64,000 nucleotides of DNA from Geomonas edaphica. Its GTDB lineage: Bacteria; Desulfobacterota; Desulfuromonadia; Geobacterales; Geobacteraceae. How positions within the stretch are numbered: position 1 is the first letter of the stretch; every line of letters starts with the position of its first letter. Below the pieces are notes generated by a model. The model saw nothing but the letters and a program-made list of their open reading frames with translations. It was not told the DNA's origin and did no database searches. The translations under genes and the position numbers were made by a program. Positions 51,883 to 61,847 of this stretch are shown piece by piece. The stretch spans positions 56,391 to 120,390 of the forward strand of contig NZ_SSYB01000008.1 of assembly GCF_004917075.1 (NCBI RefSeq), given 5' to 3'.

Positions 51883-53139
51883 TCACGGCTTGCCGTGCTG
51901 ATGCTGTTTGCCTTCCTTGTAGAGCACCTCTAGGGAGAGCGTCTCCCCCTTGCGTTCCACCTTTAGTTTGGATTTGTCCCCCGGGTGCTTCTGCTTGATG
52001 GCCCACACGAGATCGAACGATTCCTTCAGCGGCTCCCCGTCCATCTCCTGGATCACGTCTCCCTCCTGGAGCCCGGCGCGCGAGGCGTTGGAATCCGGGA
52101 GTACCATTTTCACGGTAAGGCCGGAGCCCTTGCCGGTCGGCTCGAACATGACGCCGAGCTGGACCTCGGGCTGCGGGAGCCCCTCGTAGGCGTAGTGCAC
52201 CAGGAAGTCGTACGGCGGCGCGGGAAAGTCCGGCAGATCGACGTTCATGGTCACCGGCTCTTCCTTTCTGGTAACCACCACCTCACGGCCGCCGATGGTG
52301 ACGTGGGAGGTGGGGACGCGGCGAAACACCCGGCGCGGGATGCCGAAGCCGTAGCCTATGTGGTTTCCTCCCGCGATGATGACGAGGCTGCGCTCCTTGC
52401 CGGCGGGGCTCGCAAGGTAGCGCGCCGCCGTCTCGGCCATGGTCTCGTCCCACAGGGTCTGGACCCGCAGGAACCCCTCGACGGCCATCTTGCCGTGGCT
52501 GTGGTCGGCGAAGATGCTTTCGGTCTGGGCGTGCTGGTACCGGTCGGTGAGGTCCATCTCCGGGAGCTGGGCCTTCTGCTCGGCGGTGAGTGCGGAAAGA
52601 TCGCCGCTGCGCACCGCCTGCACGATTTCCTTCTCGGCGTTCAGGGCGATCACCGGGATGTGCTTGTCCCTGCAGAAAAGGAGCAGATCGCGGTAGTAGC
52701 TGAAGTCCATCCTCCAGGTGTCGAACCAGTGCGACTGCTTGATGAAGGACTTCTCGTCCAGTTCCCCTGCGACCCAGCGGTCCAGCACCGGTTGCTGCGA
52801 GCGCGTGAACATCTCCATCCCGAGCGCGACCTTCCCCGGTTTGCGCTCCTCCATCGCCTTCAGGACGTCCAGCTCCAGGCGGTGCGCCGCCGGGTTGTCG
52901 TGGGTCTCCCCGACATAGACGACCCGTGCGTCGGTCACCACGGCGTTCATCTGCTGCTGTGTCACCAGTATCCCGGTCGGGAGATGGATGATGTCGCCGA
53001 CCTTTGGAGGGGCGGAGAGCGGGTATGGGTTCTCAGGGTTGCCGAGCACGTGGCTTCCGGCGGAGGTCGTGGAACAGGCGGTCATGGCAAGAAGGGAGAG
53101 GACGGCGGCGAGCCGCCCCAAGCGAGCTGCGAATGGCAT
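51883..53139 (-). CDS. ChaN-family lipoprotein with C-terminal PDZ domain
   Basis: This 418-residue protein has a lipoprotein signal (LAAVLSLLAMTACSTT) and a ChaN/haem-binding-uptake domain (about 60-300; VVYVGETHDNPAAHRLEL and IIAGGNHIGYGFGIPRR carry the characteristic His residues). A PDZ domain follows (about 325-400; ASRAGLQEGDVIQEMDGEPL), then a His-rich tail (KQHQHGKP). ChaN homologues bind haem as dimers at the outer membrane. The attached PDZ and terminal histidines are suggestive of metal or haem handling, but function is inferred. Confidence 0.85.
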   Translation of the reverse strand: MPFAARLGRLAAVLSLLAMTACSTTSAGSHVLGNPENPYPLSAPPKVGDIIHLPTGILVTQQQMNAVVTDARVVYVGETHDNPAAHRLELDVLKAMEERKPGKVALGMEMFTRSQQPVLDRWVAGELDEKSFIKQSHWFDTWRMDFSYYRDLLLFCRDKHIPVIALNAEKEIVQAVRSGDLSALTAEQKAQLPEMDLTDRYQHAQTESIFADHSHGKMAVEGFLRVQTLWDETMAETAARYLASPAGKERSLVIIAGGNHIGYGFGIPRRVFRRVPTSHVTIGGREVVVTRKEEPVTMNVDLPDFPAPPYDFLVHYAYEGLPQPEVQLGVMFEPTGKGSGLTVKMVLPDSNASRAGLQEGDVIQEMDGEPLKESFDLVWAIKQKHPGDKSKLKVERKGETLSLEVLYKEGKQHQHGKP

Positions 53140-53560
53140 TGCGTCTCCTGAATCAGATGTAGTCGTTTCGGTTTTGCCGGCATGATGTCACGGCTCCGGA
53201 AAAGGCTGTTCGGTTGCGCAGGTAATGATACCTTCTCTAATGAACTTGTCCAGCAGCCCCTCGTCATGAGAGGTGGCGAAGAGGGGGTGAGGCTGCACCG
53301 CATAGCAAGTGCGGCTTTACTGAAACGGTGCGGAGAATGTACCACAACACTTCATTGAGATAAACTGAAAGTTTTACCGTTCTCTAATAAAACGGTTGTC
53401 GCAGTGTTCTTTTTCATGCGTCGACTGGATGAGGCGTTGCCGTTTTAACTCTCGTCAAGGTTTGGGACGCTAAACGTATGTTTGACGGCCTTTTTTATGT
53501 TGACAATATGACAGTCCCGCAAATAGAATCGCCTATTTAATACATATCGGAGGTTGTGCA
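53140..53560. other. Intergenic region between the ChaN-like gene and leuB
   Basis: This 421-bp gap carries divergent promoters. On the plus strand TTGACA (53500-53505), an 18-base spacer and TAGAAT (53524-53529) precede leuB. On the minus strand a 36-codon open frame occupies 53188-53298 (treated in findings). A small hairpin CCGCA/TGCGG lies near 53299-53315. I found no known riboswitch. A leucine leader peptide is not evident. Confidence 0.5.
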
Positions 53561-54649
53561 ATGGGACAGCTTTTTAAGGTAGCGGTACTGCCGGGTGACG
53601 GCATCGGTCCGGAGGTAATGGCAGAGGCACTGAAGGTACTCGATGCGATCGAAAAACGCTACGACGTGAAATTCGAGCGGACGCACGCCAACGTGGGCGG
53701 CGCAGGCATCGATCTCGAGGGGCGCGCCCTTCCTGAGACCACCGTAAATATATGCAAGGCTTCCGACGCCATTCTCTTTGGTTCCGTGGGCGGGCCCAAG
53801 TGGGAAACCCTGCCGCCGGACGAGCAGCCGGAGCGTGGCGCCCTTTTGCCGCTCAGAAAGATCTTCGGCCTCTACGCGAACCTGCGTCCCGCCATCATCT
53901 TCCCGTCGCTCACGAGCGCCTCCTCCCTTAAGGAAGAGGTGATTGCGGGCGGCTTCGATATCCTGGTGATCCGCGAACTGACCGGCGGCATCTACTTCTC
54001 CCAGCCCAAGGGGATCGACGGGGAAGGGCGCGAGCGCGTCGGCGTCGACACCATGCGCTACAGCGTGCCGGAGATCGAGCGCATCGCTCACGTCGCCTTC
54101 CAGGCGGCGAGAAAGCGCGGCAAGAAGGTCTGCTCCATCGACAAGGCGAACGTCCTTTCCACCTCGGTGCTCTGGCGCGAGATCGTGATCAACATCGCCA
54201 AGGAATACCCGGACGTCGAGCTCTCCCACATGTATGTGGACAACGCCGCCATGCAGCTGGTAAGGTGGCCGAAGCAATTTGACGTCATCCTCTGCGAGAA
54301 CATGTTCGGCGACATCCTCTCCGACGAGGCCGCCATGCTCACCGGCTCGCTCGGGATGCTCCCCTCCGCCTCGCTTGCCGAAGGGACCTTCGGCATGTAC
54401 GAGCCCTCCGGCGGCAGCGCCCCGGACATCGCCGGCCAGGGAATCGCGAACCCGATCGCCCAGATCCTTTCCGCAGGGATGATGCTGCGTTACTCCTTCG
54501 GCATGGTCGAGGCGGCCGACGCCATCGACAACGCCGTCGCCCGCGTGCTCGACGAAGGGTACCGCACCCGCGACATCTACCAGGAGAAGGCGGGCGAGAA
54601 GCTGGTCAACACGAAGGAGATCGGCGACGCCATCATCGCGAACCTTTAA
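53561..54649 (+). CDS. leuB: 3-isopropylmalate dehydrogenase
   Basis: This 362-residue NAD-dependent decarboxylating dehydrogenase is in leucine synthesis. [14 protein letters not shown] is followed by the substrate-arginine region [23 protein letters not shown], the metal-binding Asp residues ([22 protein letters not shown]) and the NAD segment [17 protein letters not shown] 53561 follows CGGAGG. It starts an amino-acid run with the two asd genes. Confidence 0.95.
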   Translation: MGQLFKVAVLPGDGIGPEVMAEALKVLDAIEKRYDVKFERTHANVGGAGIDLEGRALPETTVNICKASDAILFGSVGGPKWETLPPDEQPERGALLPLRKIFGLYANLRPAIIFPSLTSASSLKEEVIAGGFDILVIRELTGGIYFSQPKGIDGEGRERVGVDTMRYSVPEIERIAHVAFQAARKRGKKVCSIDKANVLSTSVLWREIVINIAKEYPDVELSHMYVDNAAMQLVRWPKQFDVILCENMFGDILSDEAAMLTGSLGMLPSASLAEGTFGMYEPSGGSAPDIAGQGIANPIAQILSAGMMLRYSFGMVEAADAIDNAVARVLDEGYRTRDIYQEKAGEKLVNTKEIGDAIIANL

Positions 54650-54714
54650 TCACAGTGGAGGCAGGTACGCCTGCCGGTGTCTATAAAACAATTCATCAGA
54701 AAGGAAGATCGCCT

Positions 54715-55812
54715 ATGAAAGTCGGTATGGTCGGTTGGCGTGGCATGGTTGGCTCCGTTCTCATGCAGCGCATGCAGGAAGAGAACGATTTTGCTGGAAT
54801 CGAGCCGGTATTCTTCACAACTTCGCAGGTAGGTCAGGCAGCCCCCATGAACGCGGGGACGCTCAAGGACGCCTCGGACATCAACGAGCTGAAGAAACTG
54901 GACGTGATCATCACCTGCCAGGGGGGTGACTACACCAAGGCGGTCCGTCCCGAGCTGAAGAAGGCCGGCTGGAACGGTTACTGGATCGACGCGGCAAGCA
55001 CCCTGCGCATGGAGGACGACGCGGTCATCATCCTCGATCCGATCAACCGCAACGTCATCGACGCGGCGCTTTCCAAAGGGGTCAAGGACTACATCGGCGG
55101 CAACTGCACCGTTAGCCTCATGCTCATGGGCCTGGGCGGCCTCTTCAAGGCGGGCGTTGTGGAGTGGCTCTCCTCGATGACCTACCAGGCGGCCTCCGGC
55201 GCCGGCGCTCCGAACATGCGCGAGCTCCTCTCCCAGATGGGCGTGCTGCACGGCGCCGTTGCCGATCAGCTCGCCACCCCGGGCTCCGCGATCCTCGAAA
55301 TCGACAGGAAGGTTACCGCCACCTTGAGAAGCGCCGAGATGCCGACCAAGGAATTCGGCTTCCCGCTGGCCGGCAGCGTGCTCCCGTGGATCGACCGCGA
55401 GGTCGAGGACGGGCAGAGCCGCGAGGAGTGGAAGGGATACGCCGAGACCAACAAGATCCTCGGTGCGACGAACCCGATCCCGGTGGACGGACTCTGCGTC
55501 CGCGTGGGGGCCATGCGCTGCCACAGCCAGGCGATCACCATGAAGCTCACCAAGGACATCCCGATCGGTGAGATCGAGGACATGATCAAGAATGACAACC
55601 AGTGGGTGAAGTTCATCCCCAACAACAAGGCCGACTCCCTGGCGGGGCTTACCCCGGCAGCCGTTTCCGGCTCGCTAACCGTACCGGTGGGCCGCGTGCG
55701 CAAGATGAAGATGGGGCCGCAGTACCTCTCCGCCTTCACCTGTGGCGATCAGCTCCTGTGGGGTGCCGCCGAGCCGCTGCGCCGCATGCTGCAGATCCTG
55801 AAGGAGCGCTAG
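54715..55812 (+). CDS. asd: Aspartate-semialdehyde dehydrogenase, proteobacterial (E. coli) type
   Basis: This 365-residue enzyme makes aspartate semialdehyde from aspartyl phosphate, the branch point to lysine, diaminopimelate, threonine and methionine. [18 protein letters not shown] and the catalytic cysteine segment [11 protein letters not shown] mark the E. coli-type subfamily. The substrate-binding histidine is in [16 protein letters not shown]. It follows leuB by 65 bp. A second, different Asd gene follows. Confidence 0.93.
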   Translation: MKVGMVGWRGMVGSVLMQRMQEENDFAGIEPVFFTTSQVGQAAPMNAGTLKDASDINELKKLDVIITCQGGDYTKAVRPELKKAGWNGYWIDAASTLRMEDDAVIILDPINRNVIDAALSKGVKDYIGGNCTVSLMLMGLGGLFKAGVVEWLSSMTYQAASGAGAPNMRELLSQMGVLHGAVADQLATPGSAILEIDRKVTATLRSAEMPTKEFGFPLAGSVLPWIDREVEDGQSREEWKGYAETNKILGATNPIPVDGLCVRVGAMRCHSQAITMKLTKDIPIGEIEDMIKNDNQWVKFIPNNKADSLAGLTPAAVSGSLTVPVGRVRKMKMGPQYLSAFTCGDQLLWGAAEPLRRMLQILKER

Positions 55813-55821
55813 GAACAGCGG

Positions 55822-55862
55822 ACAATTGGCGATGGACAATTGACGATTGTCCGACTGGTCGA
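55822..55862. repeat. Heptamer array joined to the 9-mer element, after the first asd gene
   Basis: ACAATTG GCGATGG ACAATTG ACGATTG shows a 7-base period (55822-55849) and runs directly into TCCGACTGGTCG, the core of the 9-mer element. It is the only place in the window where both repeat types are joined. Confidence 0.75.
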
Positions 55863-55870
55863 ACTACAAC

Positions 55871-55915
55871 GGAGCGCGTCGCCCCTTTCTTTTTGGGTGG
55901 CGCGCTCCCGTTTTT
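55871..55915 (+). terminator. Intrinsic terminator between the two asd genes
   Basis: GGAGCGCGTCGCCC (55871-55884) pairs with GGGTGGCGCGCTCC (55895-55908) around a T-rich loop and is followed by CGTTTTT. It should stop much of the leuB-asd transcript before the second asd. Confidence 0.88.
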
Positions 55916-55937
55916 GTCTTGAGGAGATGTAACAAGT

Positions 55938-56957
55938 ATGAAGAAAACGTGGAACGTAGCAGTGGTGGGCGCGACCGGCGCCGTGGGAACCCAGATGATC
56001 GAGTGTCTCGTGGAGCGGAACTTCCCGGTAGGGAAGGTCAAGTTCCTGGCGAGCTCGAGAAGTGCCGGACAGGTGCTTGAATACGACGGCAAGCCGGTGA
56101 CCGTTGAGGAGCTGACCCACGACTCCTTCGATGGGATCGACATCGCCCTCTTCTCGGCGGGCGGGGCCCGCTCCGAGGAGTTTTGCCCCTCAGCCGTGAA
56201 GGCCGGCGCTGTCTGCATCGACAATTCCAGCGCTTGGCGCATGAACCCTGACGTGCCGCTCGTGGTGCCCGAGGTGAACCCGCACGCTATCGCCGGCTAC
56301 AAGAAAAAGGGGATCATCGCGAACCCGAACTGCTCCACCATCCAGATGGTGGTGGCATTGAAGCCGTTGCACGACTTCGGCTCCATCAAGAGGATCGTCG
56401 TCTCCACCTACCAGGCCGTTTCCGGGACCGGGAACAAGGCGATCGACGAGCTGCGCGTCCAGACCGGCGAACTTTTGAACGGCCGTCCCCCGAAGGTCGA
56501 GATCTACCCGCACCGCATCGCCTTCAACTGTCTGCCGCAGATCGATTCCTTCTGTGACAACGGTTACACGAAGGAAGAGATGAAGATGGTGAACGAGACC
56601 CGGAAGATCATGGAGGCGGACATCGCCACCACCGCCACCTGCGTCAGGGTGCCGGTTTTCTACGGGCATTCCGAGTCGGTGAACATCGAGACGGAGAAGA
56701 AGATCACCGTCGCCAAGGCGCGCGAGCTTCTGGAGGATGCGCCCGGCGTGGAGCTGGTGGACAACCCGGGCAACGGCGAGTACCCGATGGCGATGGACGT
56801 GGCCGGGGAGGATCTCACCCTGGTAGGCCGCATCCGCGAGGACGCTACCATCAAGAACGGCCTGAACCTCTGGGTCGTTGCCGACAACCTGAGAAAAGGT
56901 GCCGCCACCAACGCCGTGCAAATCGCCGAGCTGCTGGTCGAAGATTATTTGAAGTAG
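55938..56957 (+). CDS. asd: Aspartate-semialdehyde dehydrogenase, general bacterial type (second paralogue)
   Basis: This 339-residue enzyme has the same reaction as the preceding gene but belongs to the shorter subfamily common in most bacteria. Markers are VAVVGATGAVGTQMIECL, the catalytic cysteine in IIANPNCSTIQM, and YPHRIAFNCLPQID. The two proteins are only distantly alike. Its start lies 23 bases after a terminator, so it may have its own promoter or be expressed by read-through. Confidence 0.93.
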   Translation: MKKTWNVAVVGATGAVGTQMIECLVERNFPVGKVKFLASSRSAGQVLEYDGKPVTVEELTHDSFDGIDIALFSAGGARSEEFCPSAVKAGAVCIDNSSAWRMNPDVPLVVPEVNPHAIAGYKKKGIIANPNCSTIQMVVALKPLHDFGSIKRIVVSTYQAVSGTGNKAIDELRVQTGELLNGRPPKVEIYPHRIAFNCLPQIDSFCDNGYTKEEMKMVNETRKIMEADIATTATCVRVPVFYGHSESVNIETEKKITVAKARELLEDAPGVELVDNPGNGEYPMAMDVAGEDLTLVGRIREDATIKNGLNLWVVADNLRKGAATNAVQIAELLVEDYLK

Positions 56958-56971
56958 CCTTTAAAGTCAGA

Positions 56972-57016
56972 CTGGTCCGACTGGTCCGACTGGTCCGACT
57001 GGTCCGACTGGTCCGA
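56972..57016. repeat. Tandem 9-mer array CTGGTCCGA x5
   Basis: Five perfect 9-base units occupy 45 of the 71 bases between the second asd gene and truA, ending 12 bases before the truA ATG. Confidence 0.93.
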
Positions 57017-57028
57017 CCCCGGAAAATT

Positions 57029-57781
57029 ATGCGCAACATCAAGCTGATAATCGAATACGACGGCACCGCCTATGCCGGCTGGCAGGTGCAGCCAAACGCG
57101 CTCACCATCCAGGAGGTCGTGGAGAAGGCACTCGCGCAGATGCTCGGCGAGCGAACCCTCCTGCACGCCTCCGGCCGCACCGACGCGGGCGTGCACGCCC
57201 GCGGCATGGTCGCCTGCTTCAAGACCGAACGCACCATACCGCTGCGCGCCTTCCGTGAGGGGCTGAACACGATCCTCCCGAGCGACATCGCGGTGCGCGA
57301 CGCCGCCGAGGTGCCGCTCGACTTCCACCCGCGCTTTGATGCGCAGGCGAAGCACTACCGCTACACCATGCTGCTTGACGACCTCCGTTCACCGCTTGCC
57401 CGCCACACCGCCTGGCGCGTGAAGGGAAAACTCGACATCGAGGCGATGCGTGCGGCGTGCAAGGTCTTCGTGGGCGAGCACGACTTCGCCGCCTTCCGGG
57501 GCTCGAACTGCGCCGCTAAGACCACGGTGCGCCGCATCTACAGCATGGAGCTTTTGCAGGATGGGCGCCTGCTTCACCTGGACATCAACGGCAGCGGCTT
57601 TCTCAAAAACATGGTCCGCATCATCACCGGTACGCTCATAGATGTTGGGCAGGGAAGACTCTCCGTGGCGGACGTGACGCGGCTTCTCAATGGGGGAGAT
57701 CGTCAAAAGGCAGGGATGACGGTACCGCCGCAGGGGCTCTGTCTTATGCAGGTTTTTTACCCCCAACAGGACGGTGAATGA
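57029..57781 (+). CDS. truA: tRNA pseudouridine(38-40) synthase TruA
   Basis: This 250-residue enzyme has the catalytic aspartate in ASGRTDAGVHARG. KLIIEYDGTAYAGWQVQPN at the N-terminus and GSGFLKNMVRIITGTL later are typical. ATG 57029 has only CCGGA upstream because the 9-mer array takes up the leader. It is followed by rplM after 124 bp, with a separate promoter. Confidence 0.95.
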   Translation: MRNIKLIIEYDGTAYAGWQVQPNALTIQEVVEKALAQMLGERTLLHASGRTDAGVHARGMVACFKTERTIPLRAFREGLNTILPSDIAVRDAAEVPLDFHPRFDAQAKHYRYTMLLDDLRSPLARHTAWRVKGKLDIEAMRAACKVFVGEHDFAAFRGSNCAAKTTVRRIYSMELLQDGRLLHLDINGSGFLKNMVRIITGTLIDVGQGRLSVADVTRLLNGGDRQKAGMTVPPQGLCLMQVFYPQQDGE

Positions 57782-57824
57782 CAGGCTTTTAACAGTCCTT
57801 TAATCTCCTGCCCGGTTTTTTGTC

Positions 57825-57853
57825 TTGACATGGGCGGGCGATTCGATTAAATT
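57825..57853 (+). promoter_or_regulatory. Promoter of rplM-rpsI
   Basis: TTGACA (57825-57830), a 17-base spacer and TAAATT (57848-57853) lie 52 bases before the rplM start. Confidence 0.65.
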
Positions 57854-57905
57854 CTCAATCTTCTGTAAGTTAATGTGCTAATTCCAGATAGCTGTGAGGT
57901 TTTCG

Positions 57906-58334
57906 ATGAAGACGCAAGTCGCCAAAAAAGAAGAAGTGACCAGGGATTGGTACCTGGTTGATGTGGATAGTAAGGTGCTCGGCCGTGTCGCGACTGAAAT
58001 CGCCAACGTGCTGCGCGGCAAGAACAAGCCGACCTTTACCCCGAGTGTGGACACCGGCGACTTTGTCATCGTCGTGAACGCAGAGAAGATCGCCCTGACC
58101 GGCAAGAAGTTTTCCGACAAGACCTACTACAGCCACTCCTCCTTCCCGGGTGGCCTGAAAGAGATCACTGCCGGCAAGCTCATCGACAAGAAGCCGGAAG
58201 AGCTGATCAAGAAAGCAGTGAAGGGCATGCTTCCGAAAAACAAGCTCGCCCGTCACATGCTCAAGAAGCTGAAGATCTACAGTGGCGGCGCTCATCCGCA
58301 TGCTGCTCAGAATCCTAAGAATCTGAACATTTAA
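57906..58334 (+). CDS. rplM: 50S ribosomal protein L13
   Basis: This 142-residue protein contains [19 protein letters not shown], then [25 protein letters not shown] and the C-terminal [20 protein letters not shown] 57906 gives the standard length; an in-frame ATG four codons earlier overlaps the ribosome binding site. It pairs with rpsI in the conserved order. Confidence 0.98.
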   Translation: MKTQVAKKEEVTRDWYLVDVDSKVLGRVATEIANVLRGKNKPTFTPSVDTGDFVIVVNAEKIALTGKKFSDKTYYSHSSFPGGLKEITAGKLIDKKPEELIKKAVKGMLPKNKLARHMLKKLKIYSGGAHPHAAQNPKNLNI

Positions 58335-58356
58335 TTCGTTCATCAGGAGATAGAAA

Positions 58357-58746
58357 ATGGCAGTGAGTTTTTACGCAACTGGGAAAAGGAAGTCTTCCAT
58401 CGCCAGGGTTTGGCTCAAGCCCGGCAACGGCGAGATCATTGTAAATACCAAGACTCTTGACAGCTACTTCGGCCGCGAGACCTCCAAGATGGTCGTCATG
58501 CAGCCCCTTGAGCTGACCGAGAACGTCGGCAAGTTCGACATCTTCTGCACCGTGAAGGGCGGTGGTGACTCCGGCCAGGCCGGCGCCATCAAGCACGGCA
58601 TCACCAAGGCTCTCATCGAGGCCGATGCCGACCTGCGCGGTACCCTGAAGAAGGCCGGGTTCATTACCCGCGACTCGCGCATCAAGGAAAGAAAGAAGTA
58701 CGGCAAGAAGGCTGCTCGCGCAAGCTTCCAGTTCTCCAAGCGTTAA
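58357..58746 (+). CDS. rpsI: 30S ribosomal protein S9
   Basis: This 129-residue protein has [19 protein letters not shown] at the start, [19 protein letters not shown] in the middle and the basic C-terminus [17 protein letters not shown] that reaches the P site. It is 22 bp after rplM behind CAGGAG. Confidence 0.98.
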   Translation: MAVSFYATGKRKSSIARVWLKPGNGEIIVNTKTLDSYFGRETSKMVVMQPLELTENVGKFDIFCTVKGGGDSGQAGAIKHGITKALIEADADLRGTLKKAGFITRDSRIKERKKYGKKAARASFQFSKR

Positions 58747-58776
58747 TTCTTCGCTGGGAACAATTGCTGTCTCATT

Positions 58777-58815
58777 GCAAAGGAGGAATCCGTCAGGGTT
58801 CCTCCTTTTGCTGTT
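58777..58815 (+). terminator. Terminator after rpsI
   Basis: GCAAAGGAGGAATCC pairs with GGGTTCCTCCTTTTGC (one G-T pair) around GTCA, with a partial T-run. Confidence 0.85.
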
Positions 58816-58910
58816 TCAAAACTGCTTCAAGGTTTGTGCGTGTCAACTGTGCCACAGCTGTGCTAACATCCAACTTCTATTTCTTTCCGTTGTGAGCAAG
58901 GGAGGCCTTT

Positions 58911-59951
58911 ATGATCAAGGTTGCCATAGTCGGTGCCAGCGGTTACACCGGCGTCGAACTGATCCGTATCCTGCACGCCCACCCCGAGGTGGCCGTTACC
59001 TGTGTTACTTCCGAACAGAGCGCCGGGCGCCCGGTGAGCGACGTGTTCCCGACCCTGCGCGGCAGGTGCGATCTCATCCTCGAGCCCCTGGAGCCCGCAG
59101 GGATCGCCGAGCAGGTTGACGTGGTTTTCACCGCGCTCCCGCATAAGGCTGCCATGGCGGTGGTACCCACCTTCCTCAAGATGGGTAAGGACGTCGTCGA
59201 CCTCTCCGCCGATTACCGCCTGCACGACGCCGACGTCTACGGGAAGTGGTACGAAAAGCACCTCACCCCCGAGCTCCTCCCCCAGGCGGTGTACGGCATC
59301 CCCGAGCTGCGCCGTGACAAGATCAAGGAGGCATCCCTCATCGCCAATCCTGGATGCTATCCGACGAGCGTCATCCTCGGGCTCGCGCCGCTTCTGAAGG
59401 GAAAGGTGATCGATCCGAAGAGCATCATCGTCGACGCCAAATCCGGCACCTCGGGCGCGGGGCGCGGCGCCAAGGTCGACAACCTCTACTGCGAGGTGAA
59501 CGAAGGTTTCAAGGCCTACGCCGTCGGGGGTGTGCACCGTCACATCCCGGAGATCGAGCAGGAGCTTTCCCTTCTCGCCGGGAGTCCGCTCGCCATCTCC
59601 TTCACGCCGCACCTGGTCCCGATGGACCGCGGTATCCTCTCCACCATCTACAGCGTGCCGACCGGCAAGGTGAGCGCCTCCGAACTCATCACGCTGTACG
59701 AGACCTTCTACGAGGGTGAACCGTTCGTGCGGGTGCTCCCGGAGGGTGTCCTCCCGTCCACGGCGCACGTGAGAGGTTCCAACTTCTGCGACATCGGTGT
59801 CGTTGTTGATGACAGGACCGGCAGGATCATCGTGGTTTCGGCGATCGACAATCTGGTGAAGGGGGCTTCCGGTCAGGCGGTGCAGAACATGAACCTGATG
59901 TGCGGTCTCCCCGAGACCCTCGGCCTCGATTTCCTCGGGATCTTCCCGTAA
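58911..59951 (+). CDS. argC: N-acetyl-gamma-glutamyl-phosphate reductase
   Basis: This 346-residue enzyme is the third step of arginine synthesis. It has the Rossmann motif [15 protein letters not shown], catalytic cysteine in [13 protein letters not shown] and the late active-site region [17 protein letters not shown] 58911 follows GGGAGG. No other arg gene is adjacent. Confidence 0.96.
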   Translation: MIKVAIVGASGYTGVELIRILHAHPEVAVTCVTSEQSAGRPVSDVFPTLRGRCDLILEPLEPAGIAEQVDVVFTALPHKAAMAVVPTFLKMGKDVVDLSADYRLHDADVYGKWYEKHLTPELLPQAVYGIPELRRDKIKEASLIANPGCYPTSVILGLAPLLKGKVIDPKSIIVDAKSGTSGAGRGAKVDNLYCEVNEGFKAYAVGGVHRHIPEIEQELSLLAGSPLAISFTPHLVPMDRGILSTIYSVPTGKVSASELITLYETFYEGEPFVRVLPEGVLPSTAHVRGSNFCDIGVVVDDRTGRIIVVSAIDNLVKGASGQAVQNMNLMCGLPETLGLDFLGIFP

Positions 59952-59965
59952 CGGGACGCTCAGAC

Positions 59966-59988
59966 ATCCCCTCTCCTGCTCGGAGAGG
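59966..59988. promoter_or_regulatory. Hairpin between argC and ygiQ
   Basis: CCCCTCTCC and GGAGAGGGG flank a short loop. No T-run follows, so it is probably an mRNA end or processing structure rather than a terminator. Confidence 0.5.
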
Positions 59989-60009
59989 GGGTGACGTCAC
60001 AAGGTTTTT

Positions 60010-61845
60010 ATGAAACAGGCACGACCCGCAAAGAAGCAGTCACCGCAGCACCCTTCCAAAAAGTCTCCCGCGCAGTTTCTTCCCATCACCTCAGCCGAAG
60101 CAAGAGCTCGCGGTTGGAACGAACTCGACGTCATCTTCGTCTCAGGCGACGCCTACGTGGACCACCCCTCGTTCGGGGTGCCGCTTCTCGCGCGCCTGTT
60201 GGAAGCAAAGGGCCTGCGGGTCGGCATCATCCCGCAGCCGGACTGGCGCAGCAAGGAGCCCTTCATGGCCCTTGGGCGCCCGCGCCTTTTTTTCGCGGTG
60301 GCGGCCGGTGCCATGGACTCCATGGTTGCGCACTACACCCCGGCAAGAAAGCTGCGCCGCGACGACGCCTACACCCCCGGCAACCGGCACGGCGCCCGCC
60401 CGAATCGAGCCACCATCATCTACACCTCGAGGCTCAAAGAGGCCTACCGCGACACCCCCGTGGTGATCGGCGGGATCGAGGCGAGTCTAAGGCGCTTCGC
60501 CCACTATGACTTTTGGGAAGACAAGGTGCGCCGCTCCGCACTCTTCGACGCGAAGGCCGATCTCCTGATTTATGGGATGGGGGAAAACCCGCTTCTCGAG
60601 CTCGTCGAGCGGCTGCAAAAAGGTGAGCCCTTCGCCTCGATCCGCGACATCCGCGGCACCGCCTGCGCCGCGTCCGCGATTCCTGAGACGGCCGGCGAGG
60701 TGGTCGAGTTGCCCTCGTACGAGAAGGTGGCCGCGGACAAGGCGGCTTACGGTGAATCCTTCCGTCTGCTTTCGCGCGAGCAGAACCCCGGCTGCGCCAA
60801 AGTCGTGATCCAGCAGCACGCCACACGCTACCTGGTTTGCAACCCGCCGGCCTGGCCGCTTTCCGGTGCCGATCTCGATGCGATATACGCGCTTCCCTTC
60901 GTGAAGGCGCCGCACCCGAGTTACAAGGAGGCGATTCCCGCCTACGAACAAATCCGCAATTCCATCACGACGCACCGCGGCTGCTTCGGCGGGTGCGCCT
61001 TCTGCGCCATCACGCATCACCAGGGAAAGACCATACAATCGAGAAGCGAGCAAGGTGTCCTGAACGAACTGGAGCAACTCGCGTCGCTTCCCTGGTTCCG
61101 GGGCAGCGTGAGCGATCTCGGGGGACCAACCGCCAACATGTTCGGCCTTTGCTGCGGCGACAAGGAGGCCGGGGACAAGTGCCGCCGGGACAGCTGCCTC
61201 TTCCCGAAGATCTGCAAGAACCTCGTCACCGATGACGCCGCCAGTTCGAGGCTTCTCGCCAAAGCTCGCCGCGTCTCAGGCGTCAAGCACGTCGCCGTTT
61301 CCTCCGGGGTCCGCTACGACCTGATGGAGCGCCAACCGCGCTACCTGCGCGAACTGGTCTCGCAGCACGTGAGCGGACTTTTGAAGGTGGCGCCGGAGCA
61401 CCTCACCGACCGGGTCACCTCGGTGATGCGCAAGCCGGGGCACGACTGCTTTGAACGCTTCAGGGATGCCTTCCAGAAGGAGAGCGCCAAAGCAGGGAAA
61501 AGACAGTACATAGTCCCCTACTTCATCTCCGGGCATCCCGGATGCACTTTGTCCGACATGGTCGATCTGGCGCTCATGCTGAAAAGATGGGGGATGCGTG
61601 TCGAGCAGGTCCAGGACTTCACCCCGACGCCCGGAACGCTCTCCACCTGCATCTACCACACCGGGATCGATCCCTTCACCGGTGAGAAGGTGTACGTTGC
61701 GCGATCGGACAGGGAGAAGGGGCTGCAGAAGGCGCTGCTTCTGTACCACGTGCCGGAAGAACGGAAGAACTGCCTGACGGCGCTTAGGGAATGCGGCCGC
61801 GAGGACGCCGCTGCCGAATTGTTCGGCGGCAACAACAGGAGGTAG
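60010..61845 (+). CDS. YgiQ-family radical SAM protein
   Basis: This 611-residue protein has the N-terminal YgiQ region ([22 protein letters not shown]), the radical SAM cluster motif [13 protein letters not shown] (about residues 320-332) and the C-terminal YgiQ part ([32 protein letters not shown]). A second cysteine-rich stretch (about 375-400: [18 protein letters not shown]) may bind another cluster. The reaction of the family is unknown. It overlaps no neighbour; the YciI-like gene starts two bases after. Confidence 0.93.
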   Translation: MKQARPAKKQSPQHPSKKSPAQFLPITSAEARARGWNELDVIFVSGDAYVDHPSFGVPLLARLLEAKGLRVGIIPQPDWRSKEPFMALGRPRLFFAVAAGAMDSMVAHYTPARKLRRDDAYTPGNRHGARPNRATIIYTSRLKEAYRDTPVVIGGIEASLRRFAHYDFWEDKVRRSALFDAKADLLIYGMGENPLLELVERLQKGEPFASIRDIRGTACAASAIPETAGEVVELPSYEKVAADKAAYGESFRLLSREQNPGCAKVVIQQHATRYLVCNPPAWPLSGADLDAIYALPFVKAPHPSYKEAIPAYEQIRNSITTHRGCFGGCAFCAITHHQGKTIQSRSEQGVLNELEQLASLPWFRGSVSDLGGPTANMFGLCCGDKEAGDKCRRDSCLFPKICKNLVTDDAASSRLLAKARRVSGVKHVAVSSGVRYDLMERQPRYLRELVSQHVSGLLKVAPEHLTDRVTSVMRKPGHDCFERFRDAFQKESAKAGKRQYIVPYFISGHPGCTLSDMVDLALMLKRWGMRVEQVQDFTPTPGTLSTCIYHTGIDPFTGEKVYVARSDREKGLQKALLLYHVPEERKNCLTALRECGREDAAAELFGGNNRR

Positions 61846-61847
61846 AG

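Noticed and set aside
50503-51933. A 476-codon open frame antisense to glgC
   Set aside because: glgC on the other strand has all family motifs. The antisense frame has none and no start site.
53200-53330. Possible riboswitch upstream of leuB
   Set aside because: Several short stems can be drawn, but I could not match any known riboswitch core, and the segment also reads as a plausible small frame on the other strand.
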